Source of the DNA: Quercus robur | Lineage: Eukaryota > Streptophyta > Magnoliopsida > Fagales > Fagaceae | Length of the DNA stretch: 64,000 nt | Reading direction: 5' to 3' | Assembly (NCBI RefSeq): GCF_932294415.1 | Contig: NC_065538.1 | Location: forward strand, 51,620,343-51,684,342 | Part shown: piece after piece, positions 44,958-57,371 of the stretch | How the letters are laid out: each line of letters begins with the position of its first letter | Position numbering within the stretch: position 1 is the stretch's first letter | The notes under the pieces: generated by a model | Told to the model about the DNA's origin: nothing | The model's input: only the letters and a program-made list of their open reading frames with translations | Database searches by the model: none | Made by a program: the position numbers and the translations under genes

Positions 44958-47335
44958 CTTAAATCTTAATCACTATTGTTTTGAATCTTGATAGAGGTGG
45001 ATAAGGATACATGTGGCAGCTCCCTTTTGTCAAATTGATTGTCCTTATAAAATGTCTTCTACATATTTCTATGTGATTTTATAAAATTTGATTATCTTCT
45101 CTTTTGACCCAAATATTGAATGGCAGGGAGAACGGGAGATTCGAAGTCAATGGGAAAAAAAATGAACAGAAACACCGAATCCAATGTTAGATTTTGTAGA
45201 AAATGTGTAATTGACTTGCATCGATGGTTTATTGAGTAAGAAGTACCCAATACCTTAACCTACGTTTGATTTGAGTTTGGTGATAAACTTAAATAATATA
45301 GGCCCAAGCGTTGTTGGGAATGAACTATCTTTGGCGGTTACACTTTCCCAATCAACAAAGGTAGTCAAAAGACTAAAACCTCAAAGCATAGCAAAACAAT
45401 GTATGATAATGCGTGATAATAGGGCATAGGGGTGCAGAGTAGCAATAATTATCTTATCTTTCTTCTCAAAACGTGTAGGATCCACAACTGCATAGGACAC
45501 TGGACACATGCTTTGTGACTTGTTAGAAGGAAGGTGCATGCATGAGATAACCTCTCGTAGCCGTAGGCAGCTAGGCTAGCTGGAGAACAATTGGACAAAT
45601 CTCATATGCTCTATTATTACTTCATTTGATTGCATTTTTTCTTTCCTTTCTCTTATTTTCCAATGAAAAATTATGTTATTTACCGTGACATAATGCAAAA
45701 GTTTGTGTAGGATCCACTACGGACTCCTTGTCGTAAAATTTAACTACACTGGAAGGGCTCTGAAGTTAACCTTGACTCCACCCAACACACTCTGATAAAC
45801 ACACCAAGGAAAAATAATGTTGCACACAGCTTATTAGACACTGCCGTACTGACACAGGAATAAAGTGGCCGAATGAATTTTCAAACAATTTCAGAAGATA
45901 TTTGAAGATTAATAGGTATTTTGTCTAAGAGGTCAAATAGCATATAATTGGGTTTTTTTTTTTAAGAGAATATTTAACTTTAATGTTTTAGTTCTCCTAT
46001 ACAGACAAGTTATTTATTTTGTTTATAGTTCCTATGAGTTAAAGTCTTAAAAATGCAATGTTTTTAATTGCTAATTTTGTTCTCCCATATTTAAAAGGCT
46101 ATTCTAAGCATTATATAAGTCATTTGGTTGAATTGAATAAAAGCAGATTATAGAGTGTATTTTCAGATTAAAAGGCTTTGCGCTTCTGAAAATGAATTTC
46201 TTCTTTTAAACTCTTATCCCATTGGTGGATTTCTTGGATGGTGAGTTCTAGTTCTGTATCTCTTTGGATGGTGTTTCTATATCAGATAGAGAGGTGAGTC
46301 ATTTATCCCTTTTATTTATTAAGCGTTTTGTTCAAACCATTGTACCATATTACATTCCAACCATCCTTCACTCTCTTATTGGATCAATTTGGTTTTTCCC
46401 TTACAAATCCCGTATCACATACACACTCTCTTGAAATTGTATTTTCAAAACACAAATTCACTCTACACGACATAATATGTACAATAAGTATCCAATAACA
46501 AATATGTGATAATCATTATCCCGTACATAATACAAATTAATGCCTAAATTTCTATGCTTCACTCTCAAAAGATTGTTCTACTGTTGGCCTAATCAAGAAT
46601 TTGCAAATTGCAATGCACATAATTGGATTACTAGTGAAATTGAATTCTAAATACCATTCTTTTGAGTAGGGTGATGGTGAACAGTGAACACAATCAACTT
46701 GGGCTTAGTTTAAGGTTTAACCAAACTTGCTAGATGCCACTCCTAGTCCTAGCCCCTCTAGGATACTAGCAAATGAGTGTGAAGCCGCCAACCCTGTCCA
46801 CGTTTGCACGTGATTAACTAATCACTAAAAACAAAATGCTGAGAACTCAACTTCTCATCTCAAGATTAGAGATCCCATTAACCCAGAAAGTTTTAAAAAA
46901 TAATAATTAGGATTGGAACACATAACTATATTATTGTCTCTGCGGAACTAGACAAAAAAGTAGCTTTTCCAATGAATAAAAATGATTAACTCCACAAACC
47001 ATAGAAAGGCCCCAAAATATAGACGAGGAATCTTAAACAAGTCAGCTGAAGATATTATATATAGTACTTCATTAAGAGTCGGCATGATGCTAATCGAGGA
47101 TTTGGTCAATTCTGCAATTTTTATTCTTTCCTTTCTTTGCTTTTGCTTTGTTTTAACGATACCCAATGTAAAGGCACTATATGCTGAGCTTACTCCTCTT
47201 AGCCTTAGAAATATTCTTAATTTTTTTTTTGGAACTCAGTTCTATCATAGAAGATTCGAACCGATGCTTTGTTCTATAAGAGAATCAGACAGTAATTGAA
47301 TCGTAAAGCAATTTAACGAATGTCCTTTATTAAAA
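44958..47335. other. Intergenic, no gene supported
   Basis: AT-rich. Overlapping frames on both strands near 46948-47299 have no recognisable domain. A slightly more GC-rich patch at 46680-46860 could be a decayed repeat. Nothing else seen. Confidence 0.55.
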
Positions 47336-47338
47336 TAA

Positions 47339-47510
47339 GTGTGGGTTTGAATACCGCTTATTTTGCTAAAAACTAAAAATAATAATATTCGGTTACTATT
47401 CATTAATAAAATTACTGTTCATTTGCATGTTTGCACTGTTCATGGGAGATTACTTTTCATTTGCATGTTTGCACTGTTCATGTCCCATGAACAGTGCAAG
47501 AGGCACTGGA

Positions 47511-47543
<33 letters not shown>

Positions 47544-47588
47544 AAAAACGCAGACATGATAAACGCAGACGCCAATCCAAACAGAGCT
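47339..47588. mobile_element. MITE, TAA flanks
   Basis: Ends gtgtgggtttgaataccgc and, on the other strand, agctctgtttggattggc; TAA lies at 47336-47338 and 47589-47591. The interior holds a 27-bp direct repeat (ttcatttgcatgtttgcact, starting near 47410 and 47457) and a 12-13-bp hairpin (gcactgttcatg / catgaacagtgc). It also has a 29-A run. Confidence 0.6.
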
Positions 47589-47591
47589 TAA

Positions 47592-50580
47592 GACGTGACA
47601 CTTTTAAGAAATGAAAGTACAAGAGAAACCACAAGAGATTTCGTCCATGAATATGAAAATTGTATGTACACAAGACAATAGTATTATATGACAGGAGCTT
47701 GTAGCTCAATTTGTTGGATGTACACGTGTGATGAAATCCCACATTAAGTAACTGAGGTTATATACATTGGGTTTATGCCTTTTAGGTTAAAATGTCTTTA
47801 TATTTTATACCATGTTATTGTAGAAAAGTTTGGCCTAAGAACTTTATATATATATTCCAAACTTATTTGAGTATCTGATTATTCCTTCAAGTTGTTTAGA
47901 GGAAAATATATAGACATTAAATATAATAAATATTCTAACCAGAAGAAATTATTCGACCTCATGAAAATTTTCAAAATGTCAAAAAAAAAAATTTTCCCCA
48001 AATGAAAGAAAGGGGATAAAAAGTTCTAGTTGAATTACAATTTTCTTGAATTAGTTTTGAGCTACAGAATAATTGATACCCTTGGCAATAATGTGCCTAT
48101 TTAGTCCTAAAGAAGCAGTGAGCAGTGGAAGACTTGTTTTAGTTAACGGGCATCAGCCTAATCATCTTCTGAATTCTGATGTTTATTCCTTTACATTTCT
48201 TTCAGTTGTAATAGCATTGGCTTCACGGGAAGTTTTAGTTGTCTAGTTATTGGCTAGCTTGAACGATTGAACCAACGAACCAGAAACCGACCTCTTTAAT
48301 CATTGAGCGTTTTAATCCTCTAGTTGGTTTTCAAATAAAACCTCGAAAAGGACATGAACTTCATGTTGCCTTACAATTGCTTGAAGCATGATTACCACAA
48401 CTTTTTTTTTTCCTTGGATTTATTTCCTTCGAACCCTAACATTACATGAGTAGCATTATGCTGAAGTACAAATAATGAAGCAGAAAAATTAGGGGAAAAA
48501 ATGAAAAAGAAAAAGTGAAATGAATCAATGACCCTATAAATCAGAAGCAAAAAGTGATTCCTTCCTCAAAATTTAGCTTGGAGACTGCATAAGGCTCATT
48601 TTTAAGTCATGTCCAAAGTCACAACATTGCATCTTTCAACAAATATCCTTCAAGTTTTGTGGCACAATTGAAAAAAAAAAAAAAAAGTGGATTCAAATCC
48701 CTCCCACTTATTATAAAAGGAAAAATTCAATGAATTGAAGTGATTTTTAAATATACTCTTTTGTTTTTCCAAATAAAAGGAGAACAAATTTTAAGGGATA
48801 AAGTTTAAAAAAAAAAAAAAAAAAAAAACCTATAGTTTAGGCATATTAGCTATTACCAAGATTTTTTTAAAAACATTTTTTTTGGTGAAATTTTTTTTAA
48901 AAAACATTTAATTTGCTTCCTAAACACAAACAACACTGCACACTGTTTAAAAGTCGCCTCCTAGTGATCGCATTATAACAATTATATACATAAATGAGTG
49001 ACTAGATAGTTGATGGCTGCTTCTCAAAAAAAAAAAAAAAGATAGTGGATGGAAAATAAATAGCGACTACAGACAGAAAAAAGTAAGAGGAGAAGGTTAA
49101 TATCTAAACGGCATTAAATGACGTTTGTGCTTAAAGAATAAATTGAATATTTAAAAAAATGGTAGTAGGTGATGTATATTTAGTATTTACCCAAGTCTCA
49201 TAGATAATGCTTTCTCCAAAAGAAGAAAAAAAAAAAAAGAAGTCTCATGTTTAAATTTTTATCCAATTTTGATCGATTCTCTTGGCATTCTTTATTTGCT
49301 TTTATTTTATGAAAAATGTTAACTAATATTTTAAGGGTATCGATTTAAGAGCTATTTTTAAAAATATTTTATTAGAAAAATGATAAAATAATAAATATTG
49401 TTAACATCTTTTTATATTTCCCATGAAAGTAAGGTAAAAAACTATCAAAAAAGTTTGTAACTTTTTTATTTTTTCATAATTTTTTTTTAAAATAGTTTAC
49501 GAATGTGCATAAATTTATAAATTCTTATTAACAATTGTATCCGTCAACGTCATCTTTAATTTAATCATTCAATCATTTTCCTAGCTCGTGCTTTATGTGT
49601 GTAAGTCTCTGTATCTATATAATGTATGGTGGGAAGTTGAGGAAATTCCATAGGTTTGGTACAGTGATGTAACCTCCACGAGAGAGCTACCTATATATAT
49701 ATATATATCAATCATGGACTAGACTAATAGCCCAAAACCAAATGTGACAAGTCACAGCCTATTCTACAATTAATTTCTCAAAACTCAGCAAACAATGCAA
49801 CTTTATTACTTCAAGTTTCAACAATTATTCAGAATCTTTAAGATTCATTTTTCTCGTACTCAATTAATTTCTCTATCTAACTTTTTCGATATGGGTCACA
49901 CAGTTAGCACTTAGCAGGCACTATAACAAGGACCTCCCACCATGTGAAAATAATAAATTTAAGCGAAACACTTTAGAAACATGTAGGCCAAAAAAAATTG
50001 AAGAAAGTGAAAATGGCCACAAAACCTAAAACGGTGTATGTCATTTAATGTCGTTGTGCAAGCACGGACATGGTCCTCCAACCTGTTGAGTTGAGCTTTC
50101 GGTCTCCCTAAATTTAGTTCGTATATACCAATGATTTGAACCAAATTCTTAGGTTCCAACTTATACGTACTTTTTCTTTCGGTGTTTCAGCTCTATGTTA
50201 CTTAAATTTGCTTTTGTATCATAGTTGGCCCAAGGTACTTTACAATACAAGATACACTAGACCTTTTCGGATGTGCTTGATTTTTTATTTATTTATTAAT
50301 TTTAAACTTTGTTATTTTACAAGAAAAAAGAGAAAAAAAAATTGAGTATAGTTGTGATTGAAGAAATATAAAGTAAAATACAAATACTCAAAAATCAAAA
50401 TATAACATAAAGATTTTTATTCTTTAGTGTTATTAGATAAGTCATGAGTTGAAATCCATTAAGATGGTGGCGTGAAAGTTAATTCAAATCAAATATTATG
50501 CATGTTCACTTTTTCTAATTCTTTTTACTTTTTAATGAATAAAGAAAGTTAATTACCACATTTGAGAAACACTGGTTTAG
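47592..50580. other. Intergenic, AT-rich, no gene supported
   Basis: Long A and T runs (for example 48808-48828 and 49026-49040) and a TA run near 49692-49707. A piece near 47695-47760 (gcttgtagctcaatttgttgga) may be a SINE head. Nothing with coding signal. Confidence 0.55.
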
Positions 50581-50589
50581 ACCCCTCTT

Positions 50590-50608
50590 CCCCCCCCCCC
50601 CCCCCCCC
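50590..50608. repeat. C19 homopolymer
   Basis: An uninterrupted run of 19 C, followed by tccc and A runs. It is rare in this AT-rich setting and prone to sequencing error. Confidence 0.9.
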
Positions 50609-50609
50609 T

Positions 50610-51480
50610 CCCAAAAAAAAACCCAAAAAATACTGCTAATTACAAGTTTTAAGCAAATTTCACAATTATCATGCATTGACAACATAACAACAATAGCAAA
50701 TCCCCCAATACTTATACCCTAAAACATCGCGAAGCATTTACGGAGAGAAAAACTCAAATCAGATAAAAAATAAAAATTTGGAGCTTATAGCACCAAATCA
50801 ATTCACTAGTAAGAATAGGTGTGATACATTACACTTACAACCCCCTTGAGCTAGGTAAATATAGATGTATTTGAGCTACCCACTCTTGCTAGCAACCAAT
50901 TACACCAATCCTCTTTTCTTTCCTTAGTTGTAACTGGTTCTGCAAGTTGAGCCACCAACCATAGGTCCAAGCTTCTTTGGACACTTCAAGGTCTTTAGAA
51001 GAATTTGTGGGGATTGCTCTTATGATTCCCAAGCCCCAACACCAAGCTAAAACAAAGATCACACAAAGTATCTATGGTGTAAGGCTTGGATCTTCTCTCT
51101 AATGATATGGTAATTTGAGAGGGTGAAGGTGTGAAACTATAATGGATATTTTGTTATGAGGAAGTGGGTAGCTCTCTCACTCTTCAATCTAAGAATTAAA
51201 GTGTATGTTCGTGGGTATAAAGAGAATATAAGAGGGGTAATTTGATAGGAACAACAAAGAACAAAAGTAACTAATTTCTTCGAAGTTAGGAATTTTGCTT
51301 GACCTAAATTAGACTAATGTCAGGCGAAACTATCTTCCTACGATATTATAAAACTATCCAACTAGCTTGAAAGTTGCTTAATATGACATTTTCACTTAAG
51401 CTGAATTCTTGCTTTAGCTAAAACTCTTATTCCAGCATTTGCACCCCTCATCTCAATTACAATTATTGTTAAGTTGTGAA
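50610..51480 (-). other. Possible LTR-type remnant, unclassified
   Basis: From about 50700 to 51450 base composition and word usage differ from the flanks (ordered, non-repetitive, moderately GC), without coding frames. On the minus strand it reads like retroelement LTR/leader sequence, but I find no paired repeat or clear TG..CA ends. Confidence 0.25.
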
Positions 51481-51489
51481 TTTTCATAG

Positions 51490-52080
51490 TGTGTTTTGTT
51501 GGCTTTATTATGTGTCAAATTTGTTGTAATTCCATGCATTTATTTTTATGTATTATTTTAGATTTAATGTAATTGGGTTGGGGTTAAACTTGATGGAGAA
51601 TTGCTACTTTGTTGGATTAGTGGAACTCAGGATTAACTCGCATGTGTTTCAAGAGAATGAGTACACGCAAGTTGGCATGTGAGGAGCACATGATGACTTT
51701 AAATTTTAGTTAGAGCAGGGTAACTCATTAGTGCCTCTGCATTGTAGAGAAACCAGTTGCTTAGTTCACCTACTGTGCCTCCTTTTCTCCTACGATATAT
51801 ACCCTATTTTCCCACAAATTTAAATGTAGAGATTCAGAGAGAAAACTCTAGAGAAACTTCTTGAGAGTTAGGAGACTTGAGCCTATCAATTCCTAGCCAA
51901 ACACCTTAGTTTTCTCTTCTCTCTTTTCTCTCACCATTGTCATACCTTGAGAGGAGATTTACTGCCCTTTACATTATTGTTTTGTTCAATTATGGTTATC
52001 TATGCTATTGTTGAGTGGTTTGGTTAATTATTTGGCTAATTACCTTAATGCTTTAATTGTGTTTAGTCTAAAATTGATTG
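51490..52080 (+). other. Possible LTR-like remnant with TATA box
   Basis: A TATA-like cgatatatacccta near 51792 is followed by a leader with AG/CT-rich words, similar in layout to gypsy LTRs. No second copy or duplication is seen, so this is a weak call; plain intergenic DNA is the alternative. Confidence 0.25.
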
Positions 52081-52685
52081 AGAAATATTATACCCATAGC
52101 ATTTTCACAATAATTTCACAACAAATTTTAAGTGACGGGTTGTTATTAGCTGTTACTAATGGAAAAAAAAAAGTAATTTCAGTGGTGAGTACAAATTATA
52201 ATCAACAACAACTAACCACCTCAGATTTGTTGTAAAAGTGTTTTAAAAATATTATGAACATAACACTTCTAAAACAACACCTAGTACATAGGCTAGTGCA
52301 CTTCCAATTACAACTCAAAAGTGTACAAATTATATAAAATCAATTGAAATACAATACAATAAAATTGACACAAAATTTTGTCAACACACTAAGAAAAACC
52401 TAACACCATTTGTTTATGAAATTGATATAAACTGTCAATATAAGGCTCTCAAAGAATGTTTAATTAATATAACTTTAACTACGAAATCAATTGGATTACG
52501 CAGCCAAAAAGGGGAAATCAATTCGATAATGACTTGAGAGAAGGGTTTTATTTTTATAATTTTTATTTGACAAGGACTTTCATGGATTACACGCGACATT
52601 CTTAGCATGGCCGAATCAGACACCGAAGTTTTGTGGTCCACCTTGAGTTTATTAATTTATTCCATTACCCATTGAGAATCCAAGA
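52081..52685. other. Intergenic, no gene seen
   Basis: AT-rich; nothing recognised. Confidence 0.6.
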
Positions 52686-52689
52686 ACAT

Positions 52690-52930
52690 CCGAGTCTAGT
52701 GGTCATGCACTTCGTCCATCTCAAGTTTAGTGGTTAAGCATTTTGTCCGTCTTGAAAATTCCACCTTTTTTTATTCAACAAAAGAAAAAGGAAAAAAAAT
52801 TCAAGATCTACCGATTAACATTTGGGTCTAATGGTCAAGCATTTCGTTTGTCTCGAGTCTAGTGGTTATGCATTTTGTCCTTATTGATGATTCCACTTTT
52901 TTTTTTATTCAAAAAAAGAAAAAGAAGAAG
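52690..52930 (+). repeat. Repeat with four tRNA-A-box-like words
   Basis: Two units (about 52690-52795 and 52820-52930) each contain two copies of gtctagtggtcatgca-like words (starting near 52694, 52725, 52826 and 52857), followed by gattccac, a T run and an A-rich tail. It looks like a duplicated SINE that was itself dimeric. Confidence 0.55.
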
Positions 52931-54645
52931 AAAAAATCCATGAAGATCCACGAATTGACATTGGGTAAGATCTGCCTTTTATTAACCAAATTCTAATACC
53001 ATGCCTTTTCATAACCTTGTAGCACCTTGTTTGGGGCATAATGTCGCAGTGAGACAAGTAGTTATGAGAGTGACCCGGCCACAAAGTACAAATCTATTGG
53101 ATTTCATGATATATAAGTGGGTCATGACTCATGATGACATAAAAAAAATTATACTACTATATGTGTGTTTGTTTCTCAAAAAATAACTTTTGGAAAATGA
53201 TTACTTTGCTTTGCTACTTTGTGAAATAATTAATAATTATCTAATTAATATATATTATACAAGTATAATTTGGTTCAAGCTAATAAATGGGAAACCTCTA
53301 CCAATATACATTTTAGAATTTCGTTACTTGAATATGAATTGTATTAGTGTAGTTAGATGAATAATTTATAGACTATGTAAATGAGAACCCTTATTCATTT
53401 ACCAAAAAAAAAAAAAAAAAAACACACGACTCATTTTGTAATGTGCTTTTATATTAAAATTTCATTCGCTCTTTTTTATTTGTGTTTGTTTATTTCTCAT
53501 AACAAAAACAAAAACAAAAAAAGTATTTTTTATCGACATGGGTCGGCTTGGCTGTGCCAAACACATGCAAGTGGTTTGGAATGTTTTCTTGTGCATGGGT
53601 TTCCCTTTGCTTCTTAAGTATGACCCATGTAATAATTTTGGTAGGCCATATTCTTTTAGATTTTCCTGTCTTCTCTCTAATAAAATTGGTCCCAATTAAA
53701 TCTGCCATACTTTCGTGATACGTACATTGCTTTACAAGCTTGGACCGGCAAAAATTGGATGGCAACACTGGCAAATTTCATCCCCAAAAAATGAATGGTT
53801 ATAATATATGTTTCACTAGGAAAACATTTTTCTCAATCACCGACTTTATAACCAAGTAGAATTTGTCCCTTTCAAAAGGGAATTCCTAAATAAATTTCAT
53901 GTAAACTGTTTAATTAGGCGTTGATGATTGGACATTTGGAGTGTTTCTGACAAGAAAATAGTTTACCTATTCAGAGAAAGAATTGCGCCCTAGAATACAA
54001 TTTTCAAGATCTTATATAGGTTCATTCGCCATAAAGAATACATTTTCCATAACTAGTATTATTCTTTTCCATACCAATTTGTAATAAGTTCCAAATTCTG
54101 AATGGCTGCAGTTTTCAATCGCTGCAAATTTACCTATATATGTCCCATTAAAGAATTTTTGACTTTTTAGAGAGTGGAAGTTAGATCGCTATACGGGGAT
54201 TTGGGTTTAATTGATGGCAGAGGCTTGTATCCAGTGGCTAATTTTACTGGGCACGTTGAGATGCGAACACGTGTTTGCATCTCAACATATCCAGTGGAAT
54301 TGGCTATTAGACATAAGCCCAACCCTTAATTCAGTTAATTGATAGTCCAAAAATAATGACATTTTTTATGATGTTCCATATTTGTGAATTGAACCTAATT
54401 TTTTTCTCTCTAACTATCTACCTAAAATTAAAAAGGGTAAAGTATCAATCCTTTTTATGGTGATGCCTAAGGTTTTTAAGCCGATTTTAGTTGTTGGAGT
54501 TTAGGATTTGTCCTGTTTTATCTTTCTTTTCCCTTATCTTATTTCCTAACACTATCATTCATAAAATTTGGTATTAAATCAAACTTCGACCTTAAGAGAA
54601 AAACCTACTATTGCCCTCTTGAAGCTCATCCCTCTCTCTGTGCCA
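52931..54645. other. Intergenic, no gene supported
   Basis: AT-rich. Overlapping frames at 53381-53774 on both strands show no known domain. 'acacgtgtttgcatctcaac' near 54268 partly repeats 'gcacgttgagatgcgaac' in inverted form (about 54252-54290), a small imperfect hairpin. Confidence 0.5.
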
Positions 54646-54647
54646 AA

Positions 54648-55855
54648 CAGGGACGGAGCTGTTCATGGACTAGGGAGGCAATGCCTCCCATTTTTTTTTT
54701 AAAAAAAAAAATCACAGTAGTATATATATTTTGAATTTTTTAATATTTAGGTCCAAGATAATTACTCTTCGCCCCCCTCTCCCCAAAAATTTACAAATTG
54801 GTCCTTAGAACTCAACCAAAAAAAAAAAAATGAAAAAAAAAAATTCATATCTAAGTTTTGTCTTCAATTTATATTTAGAGTGAGTTACAAATTTAAGTAG
54901 ATAAATATGATAAATTGATGTATCATCATTCACAAAAAAATAATTAACATTTGTTTATTATATGTTGAAGTGGACCTAATCATATGCTTTAATACATGAG
55001 TTTGTAAGTTTTTTTTAGTAGCTTAAGAATTTTTCATTATATATATTGTGGGGCCAAAGAAAGTGTAGCCCCGGCCCAGGCCCAGTTTATCTTATGGTCT
55101 GCAGCCCAAGCCGAGGAGAGCCGTTGCCGAGGACGACCTCCTCCTCGGCACTTCATTAAATGCCCAAAGAAAGGAGCAAACTGAGTGTAGTGGGCAGGGC
55201 TAGGGAAAAAGCAGCCAACACAGTAATACGGAATTCGGCGTCTGACAGGCCCATGCCTATGCCCATGCGCCTTTCCAGCAACTCCCAACCACTCTAGGTA
55301 TGGGTCGACTGGACAGGCCTGCACCCCAAAAGTAAAATCGACACGTGGACACAAAAAAGGGGGATGGAACACCAGTATAAAAGGAGAAGAAAATAAAGAA
55401 AATGGGAGGCTGGTTAAAAAAAAAGAAAAGGGGGTTTAGCTAGGGAAACCAAACCCGCCCATGCAGTATTTCCCGTAGGAACTACCACTAAGCAGATCAT
55501 CTATGCCCAAGGCCAGACCTTTGAAGCCCACTCTCTACAAATGATATTGTGAGGGCCTCTTTTCGTACGAGCCCAATACTGTCTTGGGATCGTAACAAAA
55601 GGGGCACCTACATATATATATATATATATATATGGGCTTTCTTATCTTCTTTTTGTTTACATATTCTTTTTAATTATCAATTAGTAGAGTTATAAGATTT
55701 GAAATTGATGAAACATCTGAATATTAATTAAATAAATAACAAAAGTAACTATTGGAAACATTAATTTTTATAAGACAGTCTCATTTAGTAACACATCAAG
55801 AAATTTTTTTAGCATATGTTTTGCCCCCTAGGTCTAAAGTTTGGCTTCGTCCTTG
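54648..55855. mobile_element. hAT-like non-autonomous element (split by a solo LTR)
   Basis: The left end cagggacggagc and the reverse complement of the right end (caaggacgaagc) form hAT-type terminal repeats. Without the solo LTR and its duplication the element is about 640 bp, AT-rich, with no transposase. An 8-bp duplication is not evident, so it is old or the ends are approximate. Confidence 0.5.
55047..55612 (+). mobile_element. Solo LTR, Tat/Retand-type
   Basis: 566 bp starting TGTGGGGCC and ending GCACCTACA, flanked by TATAT (55042-55046 and 55613-55617). It is GC-rich against its surroundings and shares features with the LTR of the 10709-29313 element: cgaggacgacctcctcctcgg-like words, a GGCCCA-rich start and a ctctacaaat block before the 3' end. 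It is the remnant of a full element lost by LTR recombination. The interior frame near 55037-55372 is not a gene. Confidence 0.75.
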
Positions 55856-55928
55856 GGAATCATACACCCTATTTCGGGTGTATATTTCCTCACACTCAAA
55901 GCTAGTGGGACCCACTCAGCTATGAGTG

Positions 55929-55966
55929 GGAGGAAGTATACACTTGAAACAATGTATACTTCCTCC
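55929..55966. repeat. 13-bp perfect inverted repeat
   Basis: ggaggaagtatac (55929-55941) and gtatacttcctcc (55954-55966) with a 12-nt loop. A second small inverted pair (acaccc / gggtgt) lies just left, near 55863-55882. Confidence 0.85.
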
Positions 55967-56540
55967 TGTCCCTGGTGCCAAACTATTAGCCAACAAAATA
56001 AATACCTCTATGGGGTACCAGAAATAATGTGTTTAGGAAAAAAAAAGAAAGAGCTGGTCATATTGTATTTTCCTTTTTGGAGATTAAAGGAATTTTTTGT
56101 CAGATTGTATCATTTTTTTTCTAATGTATATTTTTTAATTTTTCTTAATTTGTATTTATTTAGTTGCAATTAAATTGTTGATTTATTTCCCATCATTTTA
56201 TTTTTGTAGATAGTAGATAGTGAGGGAGGAAGATGGGTGGTTCCAATCACTTCTAAACACAATATATGGAACACCAAAGGATATCATTATCACTAGACTA
56301 TCAGCCCCTCTTCGTCTTGTTACTTGTAGTCTACATTTTTTCCCTCTTTTGCTCGTGTAGTCCACATTTTTCATTCCATATTATTGCTTGAGGTATCGTC
56401 AACTATAGGGTGATTGTGTTATATCATCAAATAAAAGGTGACTACAATAAGACAATATCGCATGTTGGGCAACTGTAGGATGATAACAATTAAAAACAAC
56501 ATAATTAAAACTCATAAATTTTTCATGCCCTTCAATATAC
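55967..56540. other. Intergenic, no gene seen
   Basis: AT-rich; nothing recognised. Confidence 0.6.
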
Positions 56541-56544
56541 AATC

Positions 56545-56676
56545 ATCTATGAAAACTTCTCCATAATTCAAGAGTTCTAAATCAAGAGTGTTATAACTTA
56601 ATTGATATTTTTTTTTTTGTTTCCAATGAAAACGCCTAGAGTTCAAATTCCTTCTCCTTCAAATATTGAATTATTA

Positions 56677-56707
<31 letters not shown>

Positions 56708-56708
56708 G
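56545..56708 (+). mobile_element. SINE family 1, plus copy with (AAT)n tail
   Basis: The A-box-like gttataacttaattgata, B-box-like agagttcaaattcc, 'aaatattgaattatt' and a tail turned into an (AAT)n microsatellite (56676-56708) match the family at 30548. Confidence 0.55.
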
Positions 56709-57082
56709 TTGACTTTCTCAGTCCATGTGTTTGTTTGGGAAGATCTCTTTAAGTATAATTATAAAAAATAAAATTATAGAAAATATTTTAAAGGCAACTA
56801 AACTGAATAAGTTGAAACATATACTGTTGAGTCATAGTCTAGTATTGTGCGAATTAAGAAAATTAATTAACATTTTTAATCAATTTACATTAAAAAAAAA
56901 AGTTATTACCAAAATTACTAAGCTAGGAAATCTATCACACATATATAAGATCACAAATATTTATGTTAAAAACCATTTTTTCTTAAAAGTAAAAATCACA
57001 AGACAAACTTCAAATAAATCTACTATTATAAAATCAATCACATTATCTCTTCTCAAGTTTATACAGAACTTGAGATCTACTC
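56709..57082. other. Intergenic, no gene supported
   Basis: A Lys/Ile/Asn-rich open stretch (56725-57114) is a by-product of AT richness; no domain. Confidence 0.6.
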
Positions 57083-57085
57083 TAA

Positions 57086-57368
57086 GGGTCCGTTTGGAAA
57101 CAGCTGAAAACTGAAAAATACTGTAGCAAAATAATTTTTAAATGTGTGAATAGTACCGTAGGACCTACTTTTAATGAAAAAATTGCTGAAAAGTGAAATT
57201 TGTGGGTCCCATAACTGAAAAGTTGCTGAAAAGTTGATTAAAATGTGCTGGAAAAGTTACTGAGGTGTGCACTGTTCACACCTTTCTAGTCAACAATCAC
57301 GGCACATAGAAGAAAAAAAAAGGGTGAAACGCGTTTTGCGTCTAGAAACGTAGTACCCAAACGGAGGC
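57086..57368. mobile_element. MITE, TAA target duplication (PIF/Harbinger-like)
   Basis: 283 bp with ends gggtccgtttggaaac and, on the other strand, gcctccgtttgggtac; TAA at 57083-57085 and 57369-57371. The interior has repeated gctgaaaagt/gctgaaaa words and tgtgggtccc. It belongs to the same group as 47339-47588 and 4049-4115. Confidence 0.75.
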
Positions 57369-57371
57369 TAA

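Noticed and set aside
46948-47299. Overlapping frames on both strands (72 and 105 codons)
   Set aside because: AT-rich, no family resemblance, mirror images of one another.
53381-53774. Overlapping frames on both strands
   Set aside because: No domains; low-complexity A/T tracts.
55037-55372. Minus-strand 111-codon frame
   Set aside because: It lies inside the solo LTR at 55047-55612 and has no known domain.
56725-57114. 129-codon Lys/Ile/Asn-rich frame
   Set aside because: Composition follows AT richness, and its end runs into a MITE.
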